Source of the DNA: Brugia malayi
Taxonomy: Eukaryota; Nematoda; Chromadorea; Rhabditida; Onchocercidae
DNA: 64,000 nt
Assembly (NCBI RefSeq): GCF_000002995.4
Contig: NW_025062478.1
Span: forward strand, 12,024,001 to 12,088,000
Reading direction: 5' to 3'
Both the position numbers and the translations under genes were made by a program. This document shows, in pieces, positions 54,601 to 60,752 of the stretch. Under the pieces are notes generated by a model that searched no databases, was not told where the DNA came from, and saw nothing but the letters and a program-made list of their open reading frames with translations. Within the stretch, counting starts at the first letter, position 1. Every line of letters starts with the position of its first letter.

Positions 54601-55467
54601 TGTCGTTCTCTTTTTTTTTTTTTTTTTTTTAAACTTATTTACTTAATGAACTTTTCATACTTATCTTTAATATTTTCAGGCTCCTGCTACGCCAACAGAT
54701 TTCCCACGTACGGCACTAATTTCAATTGCTTCATTATCTGTGATAATTATCATTGCTATTGTTGTTTTTTGTGTTTTTAGGTAAGATTTGACTCTCCTTT
54801 TTTTTTTTTTTTTTTTTTTTATTTATACGTTTCACTAATTCAAAAATGTAAATTTATTATTCCTAGAATAATTTTTGTTTTTAAAAATTCAAAAAAAAAA
54901 AAAAAAAAAGTATCTGATATTATCTGTTGTACTTTTAGTACTAATTAAAATTCTTTTAAAAAATATTTTTCTAAAAAAAAAAAAAAGCGAAGATTTTTTC
55001 TTTGTTTTTCTCTCTTACAGTACTATTTTATTTCAAATTTTAATTTTATTTATATTTGAATCATTTTTATTTATCTTTTTTTTTTTTTTTTTTTTCTATC
55101 TTTGCTAACATTTTTCTTCGTTTTAATTAATTTAAAATGAATGAGAAAAGTGTTAAGAAAAAATTTTTTTTGTTTTAGATGTAGACAAAGTGGTCCATCA
55201 ACAGATCAATATCCAATGGTTTGTAGTAGTAAACAATCTGGCTATGCTCCAATACCAGCCGAATTATCACCACCAATGATGCGAGAATCATCGAGACATA
55301 ATGCTCCTCCATTCTTTCATAATCGAGTTAATCAACTTGATGGCGGCTATCAACCAATTAAAGGCGCTGTTATACCAAATGGAAATAACACAACAAATAA
55401 TATTAAAAATAATTGTGCAACATCTATTAATGGTAGAAAAAAAGAATTCAAAGAATGGTATGTTTAG
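12142..55467 (+). CDS. nrx-1: alpha-neurexin (nrx-1 orthologue), complete 32-exon gene
   Basis: Presynaptic single-pass adhesion receptor; the family binds neuroligins outside the cell and PDZ scaffolds (CASK/LIN-2, Mint) inside. I joined 12142-13088, 13238-13393, 14190-14298, 14782-14904, 15168-15267, 15530-15718, 16192-16352, 16587-16745, 17290-17316, 19086-19241, 19496-19697, 20052-20206, 20445-20583, 21078-21272, 22428-22574, 22999-23219, 23931-24039, 24405-24654, 25276-25482, 25818-25923, 26655-26791, 26975-27090, 27389-27508, 27773-27951, 28252-28423, 28757-28933, 38154-38281, 43320-43416, 51852-53618, 54148-54359, 54680-54780, 55179-55467. All phases agree and the sum is 7353 nt (2450 aa). 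Approximate domains: hydrophobic segment 290-308, LNS1 315-495, EGF-A 500-540, LNS2 545-740, LNS3 745-945, EGF-B 950-988, LNS4 990-1190, LNS5 1190-1370, EGF-C 1372-1410, LNS6 1411-1600, stalk to about 2330, membrane span 2333-2354, tail to 2450. Family members are usually 1500-1700 aa. The start codon and N-terminal 290 residues are the uncertain part; the rest is firm. Confidence 0.95.
13238..13393 (+). CDS. nrx-1: neurexin exon 2: LNS1, first part
   Basis: Begins after TTACAG and encodes YPKWMHTFENQLSLNF, matching the conserved F/Y-PKW opening of neurexin LNS1, then the NALLLYTDDGG strand typical of laminin-G folds. It ends phase 2 at TTTAG|GTAAGA. Confidence 0.93.
14190..14298 (+). CDS. 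nrx-1: neurexin exon 3: LNS1, middle
   Basis: Encodes RLGDETNYLSSERPVV and SDYRWHRLTLFQ. The D-x-x-WH-x-L/V signature is the LNS strand found in every neurexin laminin-G domain. The donor is CAG|GTTTTA, phase 0. Confidence 0.92.
14782..14904 (+). CDS. nrx-1: neurexin exon 4: LNS1, third part
   Basis: Encodes AWENVKLQLDDTVLFKI and ends DMFIGGVPK, equivalent to the family FVGGLP segment. Confidence 0.92.
15168..15267 (+). CDS. nrx-1: neurexin exon 5: end of LNS1
   Basis: Encodes DTYLLGAMSSPLKRHTISF then AGGVKNLLYRLYPQ. The acceptor TTTTTAAG is weak, but the phase and the homology continue on both sides. The donor is ACAAG|GTTACC, phase 1. Confidence 0.88.
15530..15718 (+). CDS. nrx-1: neurexin exon 6: EGF-A
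   Basis: Encodes six Cys in EGF order (YC, FC, IC, KC, DC, RC) with CRNGGICYSTNDGPKCDCS and FRGQRCEQ, the EGF-like module between LNS1 and LNS2. The region is where vertebrate splice site 1 lies. Confidence 0.95.
15723..16003. repeat. 28-bp intronic minisatellite, about 10 copies
   Basis: Starts four bases after the exon 6 donor. Each unit opens GTATTCGAGAGTGAAATTTG and ends AATTTGAA, with AGAATG, ACAGTG or AGATTG variants. The period is not a multiple of 3, so the long minus-strand frames through it shift from copy to copy and are artefacts. Confidence 0.95.
16192..16352 (+). CDS. nrx-1: neurexin exon 7: LNS2, first part
   Basis: Encodes SHLSFNGRELIGYDV and ITLSFKTTHSRALLYIGG, the opening strands of LNS2. 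Ends phase 0 at CTG|GTATAT. Confidence 0.93.
16587..16745 (+). CDS. nrx-1: neurexin exon 8: LNS2, second part
   Basis: Encodes NYIHITLDDGAVVATSKF and YNDDRWHTVTVFRTLTL. I place the donor at TTG|GTTGGT because it leaves phase 0, which both exon 9 and exon 10 need. GTAATT four bases later would break the frame. Confidence 0.82.
17290..17316 (+). CDS. nrx-1: neurexin exon 9: 27-nt microexon at the splice-site-2 position of LNS2
   Basis: CTTCAG precedes and GTAAGT follows a 27-nt phase-0 symmetric exon encoding RTTSVASVH. It sits between VFRTLTL and MTLNVDN, where vertebrate neurexins carry the small alternative inserts of splice site 2. It can be kept or skipped without changing frame. Exon status is inferred from splice signals and position; no transcript is available. 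Confidence 0.72.
17317..19085. other. neurexin intron 9
   Basis: A 1.77-kb intron, longer than its neighbours, made mostly of T/A homopolymers. It holds the 36-bp repeat near 18.1-18.3 kb. Open frames near 17.3-17.8 kb are poly-Phe artefacts. Confidence 0.7.
18103..18292. repeat. imperfect 36-bp tandem repeat, about 5 copies
   Basis: Units contain ATAGAAAGAATTTTGATAAA followed by TTAAAATTGT and a T run of variable length. Confidence 0.85.
19086..19241 (+). CDS. nrx-1: neurexin exon 10: LNS2, third part
   Basis: Encodes MTLNVDNLNDEIRQYAP, SFAYLGGIPK and FHGCLKK; the last holds the first Cys of the LNS2 C-terminal disulphide. Confidence 0.94.
19317..19490. repeat. TTTTAATTACTTATATGA imperfect repeat
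   Basis: Five near-copies of AATTACTTATATGA separated by T-rich spacers fill most of intron 10. Confidence 0.8.
19496..19697 (+). CDS. nrx-1: neurexin exon 11: LNS2 end and LNS3 start
   Basis: Encodes VKYEADAYLINFITLADQG and LTFSC (closing Cys of LNS2), then FNTGQHFITLPKWNS, the conserved LNS3 opening. The donor is TTTGA|GTAATT, phase 1. Confidence 0.93.
20052..20206 (+). CDS. nrx-1: neurexin exon 12: LNS3, second part
   Basis: I chose the second of two close AGs (TTTCAG ending at 20051). It joins SGSL to SFQLRTQEFDGLILYHG, which matches the family GS-I/L-SF motif, whereas the upstream AG at 20042-20043 would insert three extra residues. Continues FAFELIDGHLFMIINLGSG. Confidence 0.9.
20445..20583 (+). 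CDS. nrx-1: neurexin exon 13: LNS3, third part
   Basis: Encodes TTAEKITDGAVWHSVTLERM then GRSGTVIVDN, with the WH-S-V strand. Visibly richer in G+C than the flanking introns. Confidence 0.93.
21078..21272 (+). CDS. nrx-1: neurexin exon 14: LNS3 end
   Basis: Encodes EEPIYLGAVPWPSNES, PIWTANLRKGYIGCLKGIR, matching the family YLGG-P and GYVGCI segments. Ends phase 1 at AAAAAG|GTTAAT. Confidence 0.93.
21273..22427. other. neurexin intron 14
   Basis: A 1.15-kb intron carrying the 41-bp CpG-containing minisatellite; otherwise A/T-rich with no coding content seen. Confidence 0.7.
21411..21712. repeat. 41-bp minisatellite, about 7 copies, CpG-containing
   Basis: The unit contains ACATAAGTTCAAACTGCTAT, then ATCATAGCGGAATTGCGCG. 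Each copy has a GCTAT-ATC-ATAGC inverted repeat and GCGCG, markedly G+C-richer than the surrounding intron. The first two copies have GTCCG in place of GCGCG. Confidence 0.95.
22428..22574 (+). CDS. nrx-1: neurexin exon 15: EGF-B
   Basis: YGCSA closes LNS3. Six EGF Cys follow (DFC, SPC, GRC, FRC, DC, ILC) with CKNFGRCENGYNSFRCDCS. Same place as the second EGF of vertebrate alpha-neurexin. Confidence 0.95.
22999..23219 (+). CDS. nrx-1: neurexin exon 16: LNS4, first part
   Basis: Encodes EPEYVDFSTNNVPSLLLPK, TIECKFRSINERSVLL and LLLLIDGELELHLNF, the LNS4 strand pattern. Ends phase 0 at CAT|GTAATT. Confidence 0.9.
23931..24039 (+). CDS. nrx-1: neurexin exon 17: LNS4, second part
   Basis: TTGCAG then VFNWGINLNDNRIHSMRIKR and LLLFLDGKWEHN; the N-D-N-R-I-H-S-M-R strand replaces the family NDNEWHTVR. 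Confidence 0.9.
24405..24654 (+). CDS. nrx-1: neurexin exon 18: LNS4 C-terminal part, divergent
   Basis: In phase on both sides. Encodes KLVLDIDEISAGHSLHAM, EEKFGGQMIKMLFNDFDIL and a basic, proline-containing linker SVKRRNPINNPSEKMNPS. No Cys pair is visible in this domain. It is the least conserved LNS section, but its codon composition is coding-like. Confidence 0.85.
25276..25482 (+). CDS. nrx-1: neurexin exon 19: LNS5, first part
   Basis: Encodes RKVKSSSVTFEKHNAYAM, YRISFKFRTLSPSAMLFAF and FASLELHYGRIR, the LNS5 opening strands. Confidence 0.92.
25818..25923 (+). CDS. nrx-1: neurexin exon 20: LNS5, second part
   Basis: Encodes RYTYSFSTRTEVIMSPAL and LNDFKWHSVIIFQ, with the canonical ND-x-x-WH-x-V strand. 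Confidence 0.93.
25924..26654. other. neurexin intron 20
   Basis: A 731-bp A/T-rich intron; nothing else recognisable in it. Confidence 0.6.
26655..26791 (+). CDS. nrx-1: neurexin exon 21: LNS5, third part
   Basis: TTTTCAG then KSLGGEHNVVVDNSSIVM and TKLYIGDIPSG, the family LYIGG strand. Ends phase 2. Confidence 0.92.
26975..27090 (+). CDS. nrx-1: neurexin exon 22: end of LNS5
   Basis: Encodes ISGFHGCISSFRIGNEYLD and ESFGIVKGCHG, with the two Cys of the LNS5 disulphide. Confidence 0.94.
27389..27508 (+). CDS. nrx-1: neurexin exon 23: EGF-C
   Basis: Encodes GPYTRCSPKVCLNRGKC and KCDCSMTTYAGERCDN, six EGF Cys. CDCSMT is shared with the third EGF of vertebrate neurexins. The donor ACT|GTTCGT is weak, but phase 1 and homology fit. 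A CT-repeat lies just inside the intron. Confidence 0.92.
27773..27951 (+). CDS. nrx-1: neurexin exon 24: LNS6, first part
   Basis: Encodes FGTTYIFDSSLSAIYYEYP, PSTNRDEMAIGFRTRQANAV and CNVDGDFLTVFL. GTTYIF and the PST-R-x-D-x-(L/M)-AIGF motif are diagnostic for the neuroligin-binding LNS6. Confidence 0.95.
28252..28423 (+). CDS. nrx-1: neurexin exon 25: LNS6, second part
   Basis: Encodes KNAHLHIRYNLGSRDHDVGL, LLNDDKHHAVIIYRQEA and LTLYIDNREPIYYSPL. It ends (phase 1) where vertebrate splice site 4 lies, so the exon boundary itself is at that position. Confidence 0.94.
28757..28933 (+). CDS. nrx-1: neurexin exon 26: LNS6 end, with basic loop
   Basis: Encodes GDMELVTLNMQWRIAIGAS, a loop LLHRTKRRKREQIYDSYKG and FITGVNFNGLMILDMLAQ, equivalent to the family GQLSGLYYNGLKVLNMAAE. 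The loop has seven basic residues among eight (about 1552-1559), longer and more basic than in vertebrates. Confidence 0.94.
29610..29942. repeat. GA-rich and ATGG microsatellite cluster
   Basis: (GA)n at about 29610-29640, (ATGG)n at about 29733-29757, and GA/GGA purine tract at about 29870-29942. Confidence 0.88.
30065..30200. repeat. 34-bp tandem repeat, about 4 copies
   Basis: GTTTAGTAATGATTTTTGAT recurs at 30099, 30133 and 30167, preceded by a diverged copy with TTTGGCAATGATTTATGAC. Confidence 0.93.
30824..31097. repeat. (TTAC)n tracts
   Basis: ACTT/TTAC tetramers at 30824-30868 and again interleaved with CATATTTACTTACTTACTT blocks at about 31030-31097. Confidence 0.88.
32668..32714. 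repeat. (CT)n microsatellite
   Basis: CTCTCT run with occasional CCC interruptions. Confidence 0.9.
33070..34098. repeat. about 1-kb homopyrimidine tract
   Basis: On the + strand nearly every base from about 33070 to 34093 is C or T. The only purines I see after 33111 are single A at about 33759 and 33843. It is built from CCTTTTCCTCTCC, TTCTCC and TCCTCC modules in repeated higher-order blocks. A C/T-only strand cannot contain a stop codon on either strand, so the long frame covering it (Phe/Leu/Ser/Pro) is not evidence of a gene. Confidence 0.96.
38154..38281 (+). CDS. nrx-1: neurexin exon 27: linker after LNS6
   Basis: TTTTCAG then GSQHVYRIGSPRLVHMSSY and AKDTVNDWM. RIGSPRLV aligns with the family NVRLVGEV linker that follows LNS6. 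Phase 1 to phase 0. Confidence 0.9.
39345..39805. repeat. 32-bp minisatellite with two subfamilies
   Basis: The first half (to about 39545) repeats CTGAATAGAGAATTATTGCA plus TATCACTTATTC. The second half repeats AATCAGGAAATTCCCGCATA plus TCTCTCACTCTC. Both have a 32-bp period and share the (A)GAATT/GAAATT...GCATATCAC skeleton, so one is derived from the other. The forward frame through it is an artefact because 32 is not a multiple of 3. Confidence 0.92.
40607..40631 (-). other. isolated C/G-rich block with G-quadruplex potential
   Basis: Minus strand reads about G7-A-G4-C-G10 inside otherwise A/T sequence. Confidence 0.8.
40636..40725. repeat. direct duplication of about 41 bp
   Basis: Two adjacent near-identical copies of ATTTTATCTAATATTTTAAT followed by TTTATTTTTGATTTATTAA, separated by GAAA. 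Confidence 0.88.
41014..41062. repeat. TGCATGA/TGCATT short repeat
   Basis: Cluster of TGCATGCATTTACATGCAT and (GATGCAT)n copies. Confidence 0.85.
43320..43416 (+). CDS. nrx-1: neurexin exon 28: acidic Gly-Ser-Gly segment, candidate heparan sulfate site
   Basis: ACTTTAG then ATSKEGFIEAEGSGCVEFEE and QEKCQITDLDHTG. Ser at about residue 1642 lies in EAEGSGC, an SG flanked by acidic residues, with a Cys pair enclosing an acidic loop. Vertebrate neurexins carry a glycanated SG in the same segment. Phase 0 to phase 1. Confidence 0.9.
45102..45121. repeat. 20-bp perfect palindrome
   Basis: TTTTATCATCGATGATAAAA is its own reverse complement. A second TTTTATCATCGATG follows at about 45128-45141. 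Confidence 0.9.
49246..49305. repeat. (GA)n then (AAAG)n microsatellite
   Basis: AGAG run followed directly by GAAA tetramers. Confidence 0.92.
49918..49962. repeat. (AT)n microsatellite
   Basis: About 21 uninterrupted AT units. Confidence 0.92.
50764..50938 (+). CDS. candidate alternative first exon of a short neurexin isoform (tentative)
   Basis: A frame starting ATG encodes MTKRWRTKNRLNNGSKQLR, TTTIAPPIKCLFDWHSTKC and ends NLASG at a possible phase-1 donor (TCTG|GTTCAG). That phase joins exon 29 at 51852 correctly. Residue composition (Trp, Arg, Pro, His, Cys) is unlike the Phe/Ile/Asn/Lys frames of the surrounding intron. An in-frame TAA at 50740-50742 and the lack of a phase-compatible acceptor argue against an internal cassette. 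No signal peptide is visible. Short gamma-type neurexins lacking LNS domains are known in C. elegans; equivalence here is inference. Confidence 0.3.
51852..53618 (+). CDS. nrx-1: neurexin exon 29: giant Ser/Thr/Pro stalk exon
   Basis: TTTATAG then FITPILPTSRITGGSDKS, opening a 589-codon exon, phase 1 to phase 1. Contents are Thr-rich N-terminal part with ACA-encoded poly-Thr, Asn/Tyr-rich middle with many N-x-S/T sequons, an Asp-Asn repeat (about 52350-52380), and eleven 9-residue repeats based on TTPLSLIPS. Mucin-like composition suggests an extended O- and N-glycosylated stalk. Neurexin stalks are normally tens to about a hundred residues, so this is exceptionally long. The downstream donor is TTTGG|GTAAGT. 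Confidence 0.9.
52903..53202 (+). repeat. 27-bp coding minisatellite in the neurexin stalk
   Basis: Eleven units of 27 bp (last one degenerate) encode TTPLSLIPS or TTPLSLLPS. Copies are almost identical at the nucleotide level, differing mainly by CAC/CAT and ATA/CTA choices. Period 27 keeps the frame. Confidence 0.96.
53619..54147. other. neurexin intron 29
   Basis: A 529-bp A/T-rich intron with T runs; nothing further seen. Confidence 0.6.
54148..54359 (+). CDS. nrx-1: neurexin exon 30: membrane-proximal stalk
   Basis: TTACAG then NIEQQYKSQRLLTVPTL, poly-Ser/Leu and poly-Thr runs from TCA and ACT repeats, then HTIYAVRPTTPMGELITDTA. Phase 1 to phase 0. Confidence 0.9.
54680..54780 (+). CDS. 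nrx-1: neurexin exon 31: transmembrane segment
   Basis: TTTTCAG then PATPTDFPRTALISIASL and SVIIIIAIVVFCVFR, one hydrophobic helix of about 22 residues followed by basic residues (stop-transfer) at the exon 31/32 junction. Confidence 0.95.
54781..55178. other. neurexin intron 31
   Basis: A 398-bp intron of T and A runs with no coding content. Confidence 0.6.
55179..55467 (+). CDS. nrx-1: neurexin exon 32: cytoplasmic tail and stop
   Basis: Encodes RCRQSGPSTDQYPMV, SGYAPIPAELSPPMMRESS, a middle Asn-rich part, and ends KKEFKEWYV then TAG at 55465-55467. The C-terminal WYV corresponds to the YYV class II PDZ ligand of vertebrate neurexins. At about 96 residues the tail is longer than the roughly 55 of vertebrates. 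Confidence 0.96.
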
Positions 55468-55602
55468 CTGTAATCTAAATTTAAAAAAAGAAAAAAAAAA
55501 AAACTTTTTTTGAAAATTTAATTTTATTGTAAATCTAATTTAAATTACATTTATTATTTATTTCAACTTGAATGATAATATACGATTGATTTAATTTTGA
55601 GA

Positions 55603-55608
55603 AATAAA
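55603..55608 (+). terminator. candidate polyadenylation signal of neurexin
   Basis: AATAAA 136 bp after the stop codon. In such A/T-rich DNA the hexamer is common, so this is only the first plausible one. Confidence 0.4.
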
Positions 55609-57044
55609 ATTTTGTATATTTTGATCTATGTGAAATATTATTGATTAGATGTTAAAATGAAAAGAAATGTTATTACTCTAACATAATTTCATTGTATATT
55701 GGTAATATTTTCTTGTGAATATGTGTTATACGTGAAATGTTATCGATTAGAAGTTAAAGTAACGTTGATATAATAATCAAATACACGTATTTTACGTGTA
55801 TTTTACGTGATCATTTTATATGATGAATTATAAATTATTGATAGTAATAATTTTAACAGATTATCTAATTTTTCTTTTTGTTTTTTTTTTTTTTTAATTC
55901 AATTTTTCTTTATTGAAATAAAATATTTTTAACTAATATATTGTATTTCTCTTTTCTTCCTTTTTTTTTTATTTATTTTTTGTAAAATTTCTAAATTGTA
56001 ATTTTTTTTTTTTGAATTTAAGAATAAATTTTGCACACTTTTTTTATTTATTAATATCAAAATATCATTGTGCTTTTTGTTTACTTATTTTCCTTTTTTT
56101 TTTTGTTTTTTTCTTGATTTTCTTCCTGTTTACTCATTTTTCTTCCATATCATTTTCATTTTGCCATATTTCTCAAATGCATTTCAATGAATCCCTCCTC
56201 ATTATTTAATAATTTTATTTTAATTTCTTTCTTTCTCCTTTTTTTCTTCCCACTATACTTCATTTCCCAATCATTAATTAATTTATTTTTCATAAAAAAA
56301 AGAAAAAATTCTCTATTTTTAATAATCATTGCAAAAAAAAAGAGAAAAGAAAAAGATGTTTTTTTTTTTTATATATTTGCAAATGAGAACAAAATAAATT
56401 TTCAATTTTTTTAAATTTTTTATCAACTTGAAATTATCAAAATTTTCCATTTTAGGAAGGCATGAAAATAATTCCCTCTCATATCTATCTTATCACTGAT
56501 TGATAATTCATTTAACATTTAGGTTGCAAAAAAAAAACGAGAAGTTGTAATTTAAAAAATATAAAATTATTCTCATTTGAAATGAGAATAATAATTTTTT
56601 GCTTGTATTTTAATTTATTCAAATTTGATAATGTAAAATAATTTTGTTTGACATCGCAATTTTTCAGTTATTAAAATTGCGATAATGTATTATCGTTCGC
56701 CTCATAATATTATATTTTCACTCTAAAATCTTTCTTTTAATGCTATGATCTTCTTCTCTTTTCTTTTTTTATTGTTTGCTAAATTGAAATTAATTATTTT
56801 CAAACTTTTGTTTATAAAGAAAGTTTGCAAAAAGAACAAACAAAGCGCAATTTTGAAAAATGCAAATTGCACTAATAATGGCAAAATGGAATTGCAGAAA
56901 ATTTATGATTGCAAATAGTTAATATTTGTTAAAGTATAACTTTTTATTATTATTATTTTTTTTTTTTTTGTCTTCTGCCAAATATTGATTACTTCAAACA
57001 AAGTGTTTGTTTATTTTTTTTTTTTTTACATACCTTGATTAATT

Positions 57045-57078
<34 letters not shown>

Positions 57079-58654
57079 ATTTGATAAATTTTGTAAAATG
57101 CAATAAATAAAAATGCTTGATAAATGTTAATGGAATATGCTTAATAAATGTTAAATAATTAATTAATTACGAGTGCGCTAATTATTGATCACTTTACAAT
57201 CAATATAGATCTTAATTATTTTACTAAAAATTTCTGATATCTATCACAGAAAGAAAGAAAAAAAAAACGAAAAAATGAAATTCATCTTTTCGATTGCTAA
57301 TATTTTCATTGACTAACAAATCTTTTCATAATTTTAGGTCACAATTAACCTAATTACCTGATTATCTTTAAAGTTTATTTTTTACTAAGATATAATTCAT
57401 ACTTAAATACTCAAATTTATATATCTAATTAATATGAATGTTAAAGGTAATTTTTTTTCTAACTTATCTGCGATAAAAAATGAAATCAACAATTTTGCAT
57501 TTTTATTACAAAATATACTTTATTTTATTTTTTTTTTTTTGAAAATTAATTTAACATCTTAATGAGATATGCATTAGAAAGAGTAAAGCTTATCAGATCT
57601 AAAATTATTATCAAAATTCATTAGAAATTAATAATAATTGAATTGATAATAATAGATTAATAATTTGAATTGAATAATAGATTTTGAAAGATTAAAAATG
57701 AAATTTTACAAAAGAAACAATTAACCAAGTTCAGTGCAAAAATATTGCTGTAAAATGTTTAAAATTAGCACTTTTAAAAGCGATATGAAATTTAATTGTA
57801 ATTTTTATATATTTTTAAAGTTAAAATTAATTATTGAAAATGAATAAATCATTTTAAAGTATCAAATTATTTTAGCAACTATTCGATGAATTATTGAAAC
57901 AAATAAAAAATTTACTTCTTCCTCCTTCTTTTTTCTTTTTCTTTCATTTTTAAATTAAAAGACGAACTGAACTGTTTGTGTCTGTCTGAAGGGTTAAATC
58001 CAAGAATAAATAAAATCAAAGAGACATAGCTTTTCTCTCTCTCTCCCTCTCCCTCTCTCTCCCTCCCTTTCCTTTTCTTCTCTTCCTCTCCTTTGATGTC
58101 TATAAAATCAATAATAGATGATCAAAGCTGAAAAAAAAAGAGAGTTATTGTTGTTTTTGTTGAATGAAAATAATAAATTGTAAAAGTAATACTTAAATAC
58201 TTTTTATGATTTATTATAAAATTTTTTACATTTCAAATTATAATTATAAAAGAGAAAAGTTCGTCCCTTTTTTTTTTTTTTTTATTTTTATTAAAGAACA
58301 AATTTCTTATCTTTATAATATGAACTTTCATCTATTTAGGCAATAATTTTTATTAAATGTGACAATTGTACATTTCCAATTGGACAATTCCGCCCCATTT
58401 ATTTCAATGATTCTCAAGAAAATACTTTTCAGTCACCCAAAACAACACTTAGTTTTAGTGGATGTAATAATTAAAAATAAACTGTGCAATAATAATATTC
58501 ATAAATTGAAAGGTTAAAGTTCAATAAGCATCTCTGGAGTTAGTAATTGCATACTAATATGAGAAGGTTATTGTCGATTAAGCTACTTCTGTATGTCAAA
58601 GGTCACATGAAAGTAATCTTCATGCTCTTCAATTGATTATTATCGTTATCATTG

Positions 58655-58690
58655 TTATCACTGATAATTATCATTCGATATCAGTGATAA
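58655..58690. repeat. inverted repeat, 12-bp perfect stem
   Basis: TTATCACTGATA at 58655-58666 pairs with TATCAGTGATAA at 58679-58690 across a 12-base loop. Both arms contain GATAA/TTATC words. Confidence 0.88.
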
Positions 58691-58777
58691 AACTGCAAGG
58701 ATAATTGATTTAGAAAAGTAAGCGGTAATGTAATATAGATAAGCTAAAAGGCTGTAAATAAGTTCAAAATGGCGACA

Positions 58778-58948
58778 AATGAAGAAAGAGAAAAAGAAGG
58801 AAGACGAAGGGAAAGAAAGAGAAAGAAGAGGAAAAGAGAGGAAGAGAGAGAAAGGAGAGGAAGAGAGAGAAAGGAGAGGAAGAGAGAGGAAGAAGAGGAA
58901 AAGAGAGGAAGAAGAGGAAGAGAGAGGAAGGAGAGGAAAGAAGGAAAC
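58778..58948. repeat. purine tract (GGAAGAGAGA)n
   Basis: About 170 bp of almost only A and G. Arg/Glu/Lys frames through it are artefacts of the composition. Confidence 0.92.
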
Positions 58949-59082
58949 ACTTTACACTTTAAAATTGAAAGCATAGCATATCATCCTGTAAAGATAATGA
59001 AAAAGAACCATCCAAGCTCGATGCTAAAGCAATAACTTTTTGTCTGCTCTTTTCTGATCCTTTTTATCGCATTATATCTGTC

Positions 59083-59150
59083 ATATCATATCACATCAGA
59101 TCAGATTAGATCAGATCAGATCAGGTCAGATCATGTCATGTCATGTGTCA
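59083..59150. repeat. ATCAG pentamer repeat
   Basis: ATCAGATCAGATT-type units grading into GTCATGTCAT copies. Confidence 0.88.
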
Positions 59151-59708
59151 TATATATTACACCATTTTTAGCTTCATTTTATCTTATCAAATCTTTTTAA
59201 CTTTTTATTCAATTAGTGAAATTTAGCAATAAATTTAATGATGAACTTACAAATAAACTTTAGCAAAATGAATTATATTTTAAGTTCATTCATTCACTTT
59301 CTTAGAATTCAAAATTTCTATTTCTATTTGAAATTTAATTGAAAATTGTCAGGTAGTTGTATTTTATTTAAACTGTAATAATAATTGAATGAATAATCAT
59401 TCTGCATAACGTCATTTTATTCTTCTATCTATACTGTAATATAATTTATGTCATTGAATATTATTTGAAATTTGTGTGAATTTATTGAATTTAAATTAAT
59501 GATTTTATTTATCATTTATATATTATCAGTATCAGTGATTGTCATAATATTCAGTGCATCATTTATTGATCAAATAAAAATGATAAAAATGACAAGCGCA
59601 TTCTAAGCTAAGCAATGGAAAATTTTATGAAGGAAATCTGTTCACGCTTGTTAGAAACGTGAAAAGGGCTAATACGAAAAAAGGCAAATTTGGTTGTACG
59701 AAACATAC

Positions 59709-59960
59709 TTAACGTGATAATGACACGATGATAACGTGATAATGATGGAGTTAAGCCTTTCGCTTGTAAGCCTTTTGATATTAACGTGATAATGACACGA
59801 TGATAACGTGATAATGATGGAGTGTAACCCTTTTGATATTAACGTGATAATGACACGATGAAGTGTAACCCTTTTGATATTAACGTGATAATGACACGAT
59901 GAAGTGTAACCCTTTTGATATTAACGTGATAATGACACGATGAAGTGTAACCTTTCGATA
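59709..59960. repeat. 41-bp minisatellite, about 5-6 copies
   Basis: The unit contains TTAACGTGATAATGACACGA then TGAAGTGTAACCCTTTTGATA. The first copies also carry a duplicated ACGTGATAATGATGGAG block. Confidence 0.93.
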
Positions 59961-60689
59961 TTTACATAATAAGAAATTAAACCTTCTAATGAACTGCTGT
60001 TAAAATTCTTAGTACTTAAAATATTCAGTATTTGCTAGACTTTAACTGAGTTAGTGACATATCAAATAATAGAAGTAAAATTGAGGTATTGAAGGAGACA
60101 AGATAAAGTAAGCAGTTAAATGATACTTTAGCTAGATCAGATCAGATTGTTGAGGAGATTTGATACATTGTATACAGATGTCAACAGTGTCACTCATCAA
60201 ATTTCTTTATGCTTCCTCTCTCTCTCTCTCTTTTATTTTTTTTTTTTTTTTTTTTTGAAATAGTATAACAGTTTTGGAAAATTTTTCTAATTTAAAATTA
60301 TTAGAAAAAGAAAAGTGGAAAAGAAACGTAAGTCAAAATTTAGATCAGAAGCAAAAGTCATACATTAATACTTGTTTATGTTTTTTTTTGTTGTGTTAAC
60401 TCAAAAATGATTACTGATATAGAGAAATACATATCTATTTCGAATGCTGCATTTTTATTTAAATTGTATTCATATTGGAATATATTGGAACATATTGGAA
60501 TATATTTGTATTCATATTGGAATATAAAATAACCTTTAATCGGTAAAGCATAATAATATGTAATATATATATATAAGAATTATTCCATTTAATTTTTAAC
60601 TTTTAGATAAATTGAAAAGGAGAAAAAAGTGATCGAAACGAATGTTTAGCATACTTTAGAGAATAGATAACAGTTATCAGTTATCAAAA

Positions 60690-60752
60690 ATGCCTTTCAA
60701 GCGACCATTGGGAGAACGAATTGAAAATAAAACTTTGCCAAATTTCATACGT
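60690..60752 (+). CDS. Ig-domain gene exon 1
   Basis: ATG in context AAAAATGCC, 21 codons ending NFIR, then a strong donor CGT|GTGAGT, phase 0. An upstream coding exon cannot be excluded. Confidence 0.7.

Larger units (their letters stand above)
55468..60689. other. intergenic region between neurexin and the Ig-domain gene
   Basis: 5.2 kb with no recognisable exon. Homopolymers dominate the left half. The right half has more mixed composition with a purine tract, an inverted repeat, ATCAG pentamers and a 41-bp minisatellite, and probably includes the promoter of the downstream gene. Confidence 0.65.

Noticed and set aside
58744..59035. Lys/Glu/Arg-rich frames on + and Leu/Ser-rich frame on -
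   Set aside because: Produced by the GGAAGAGAGA purine tract.
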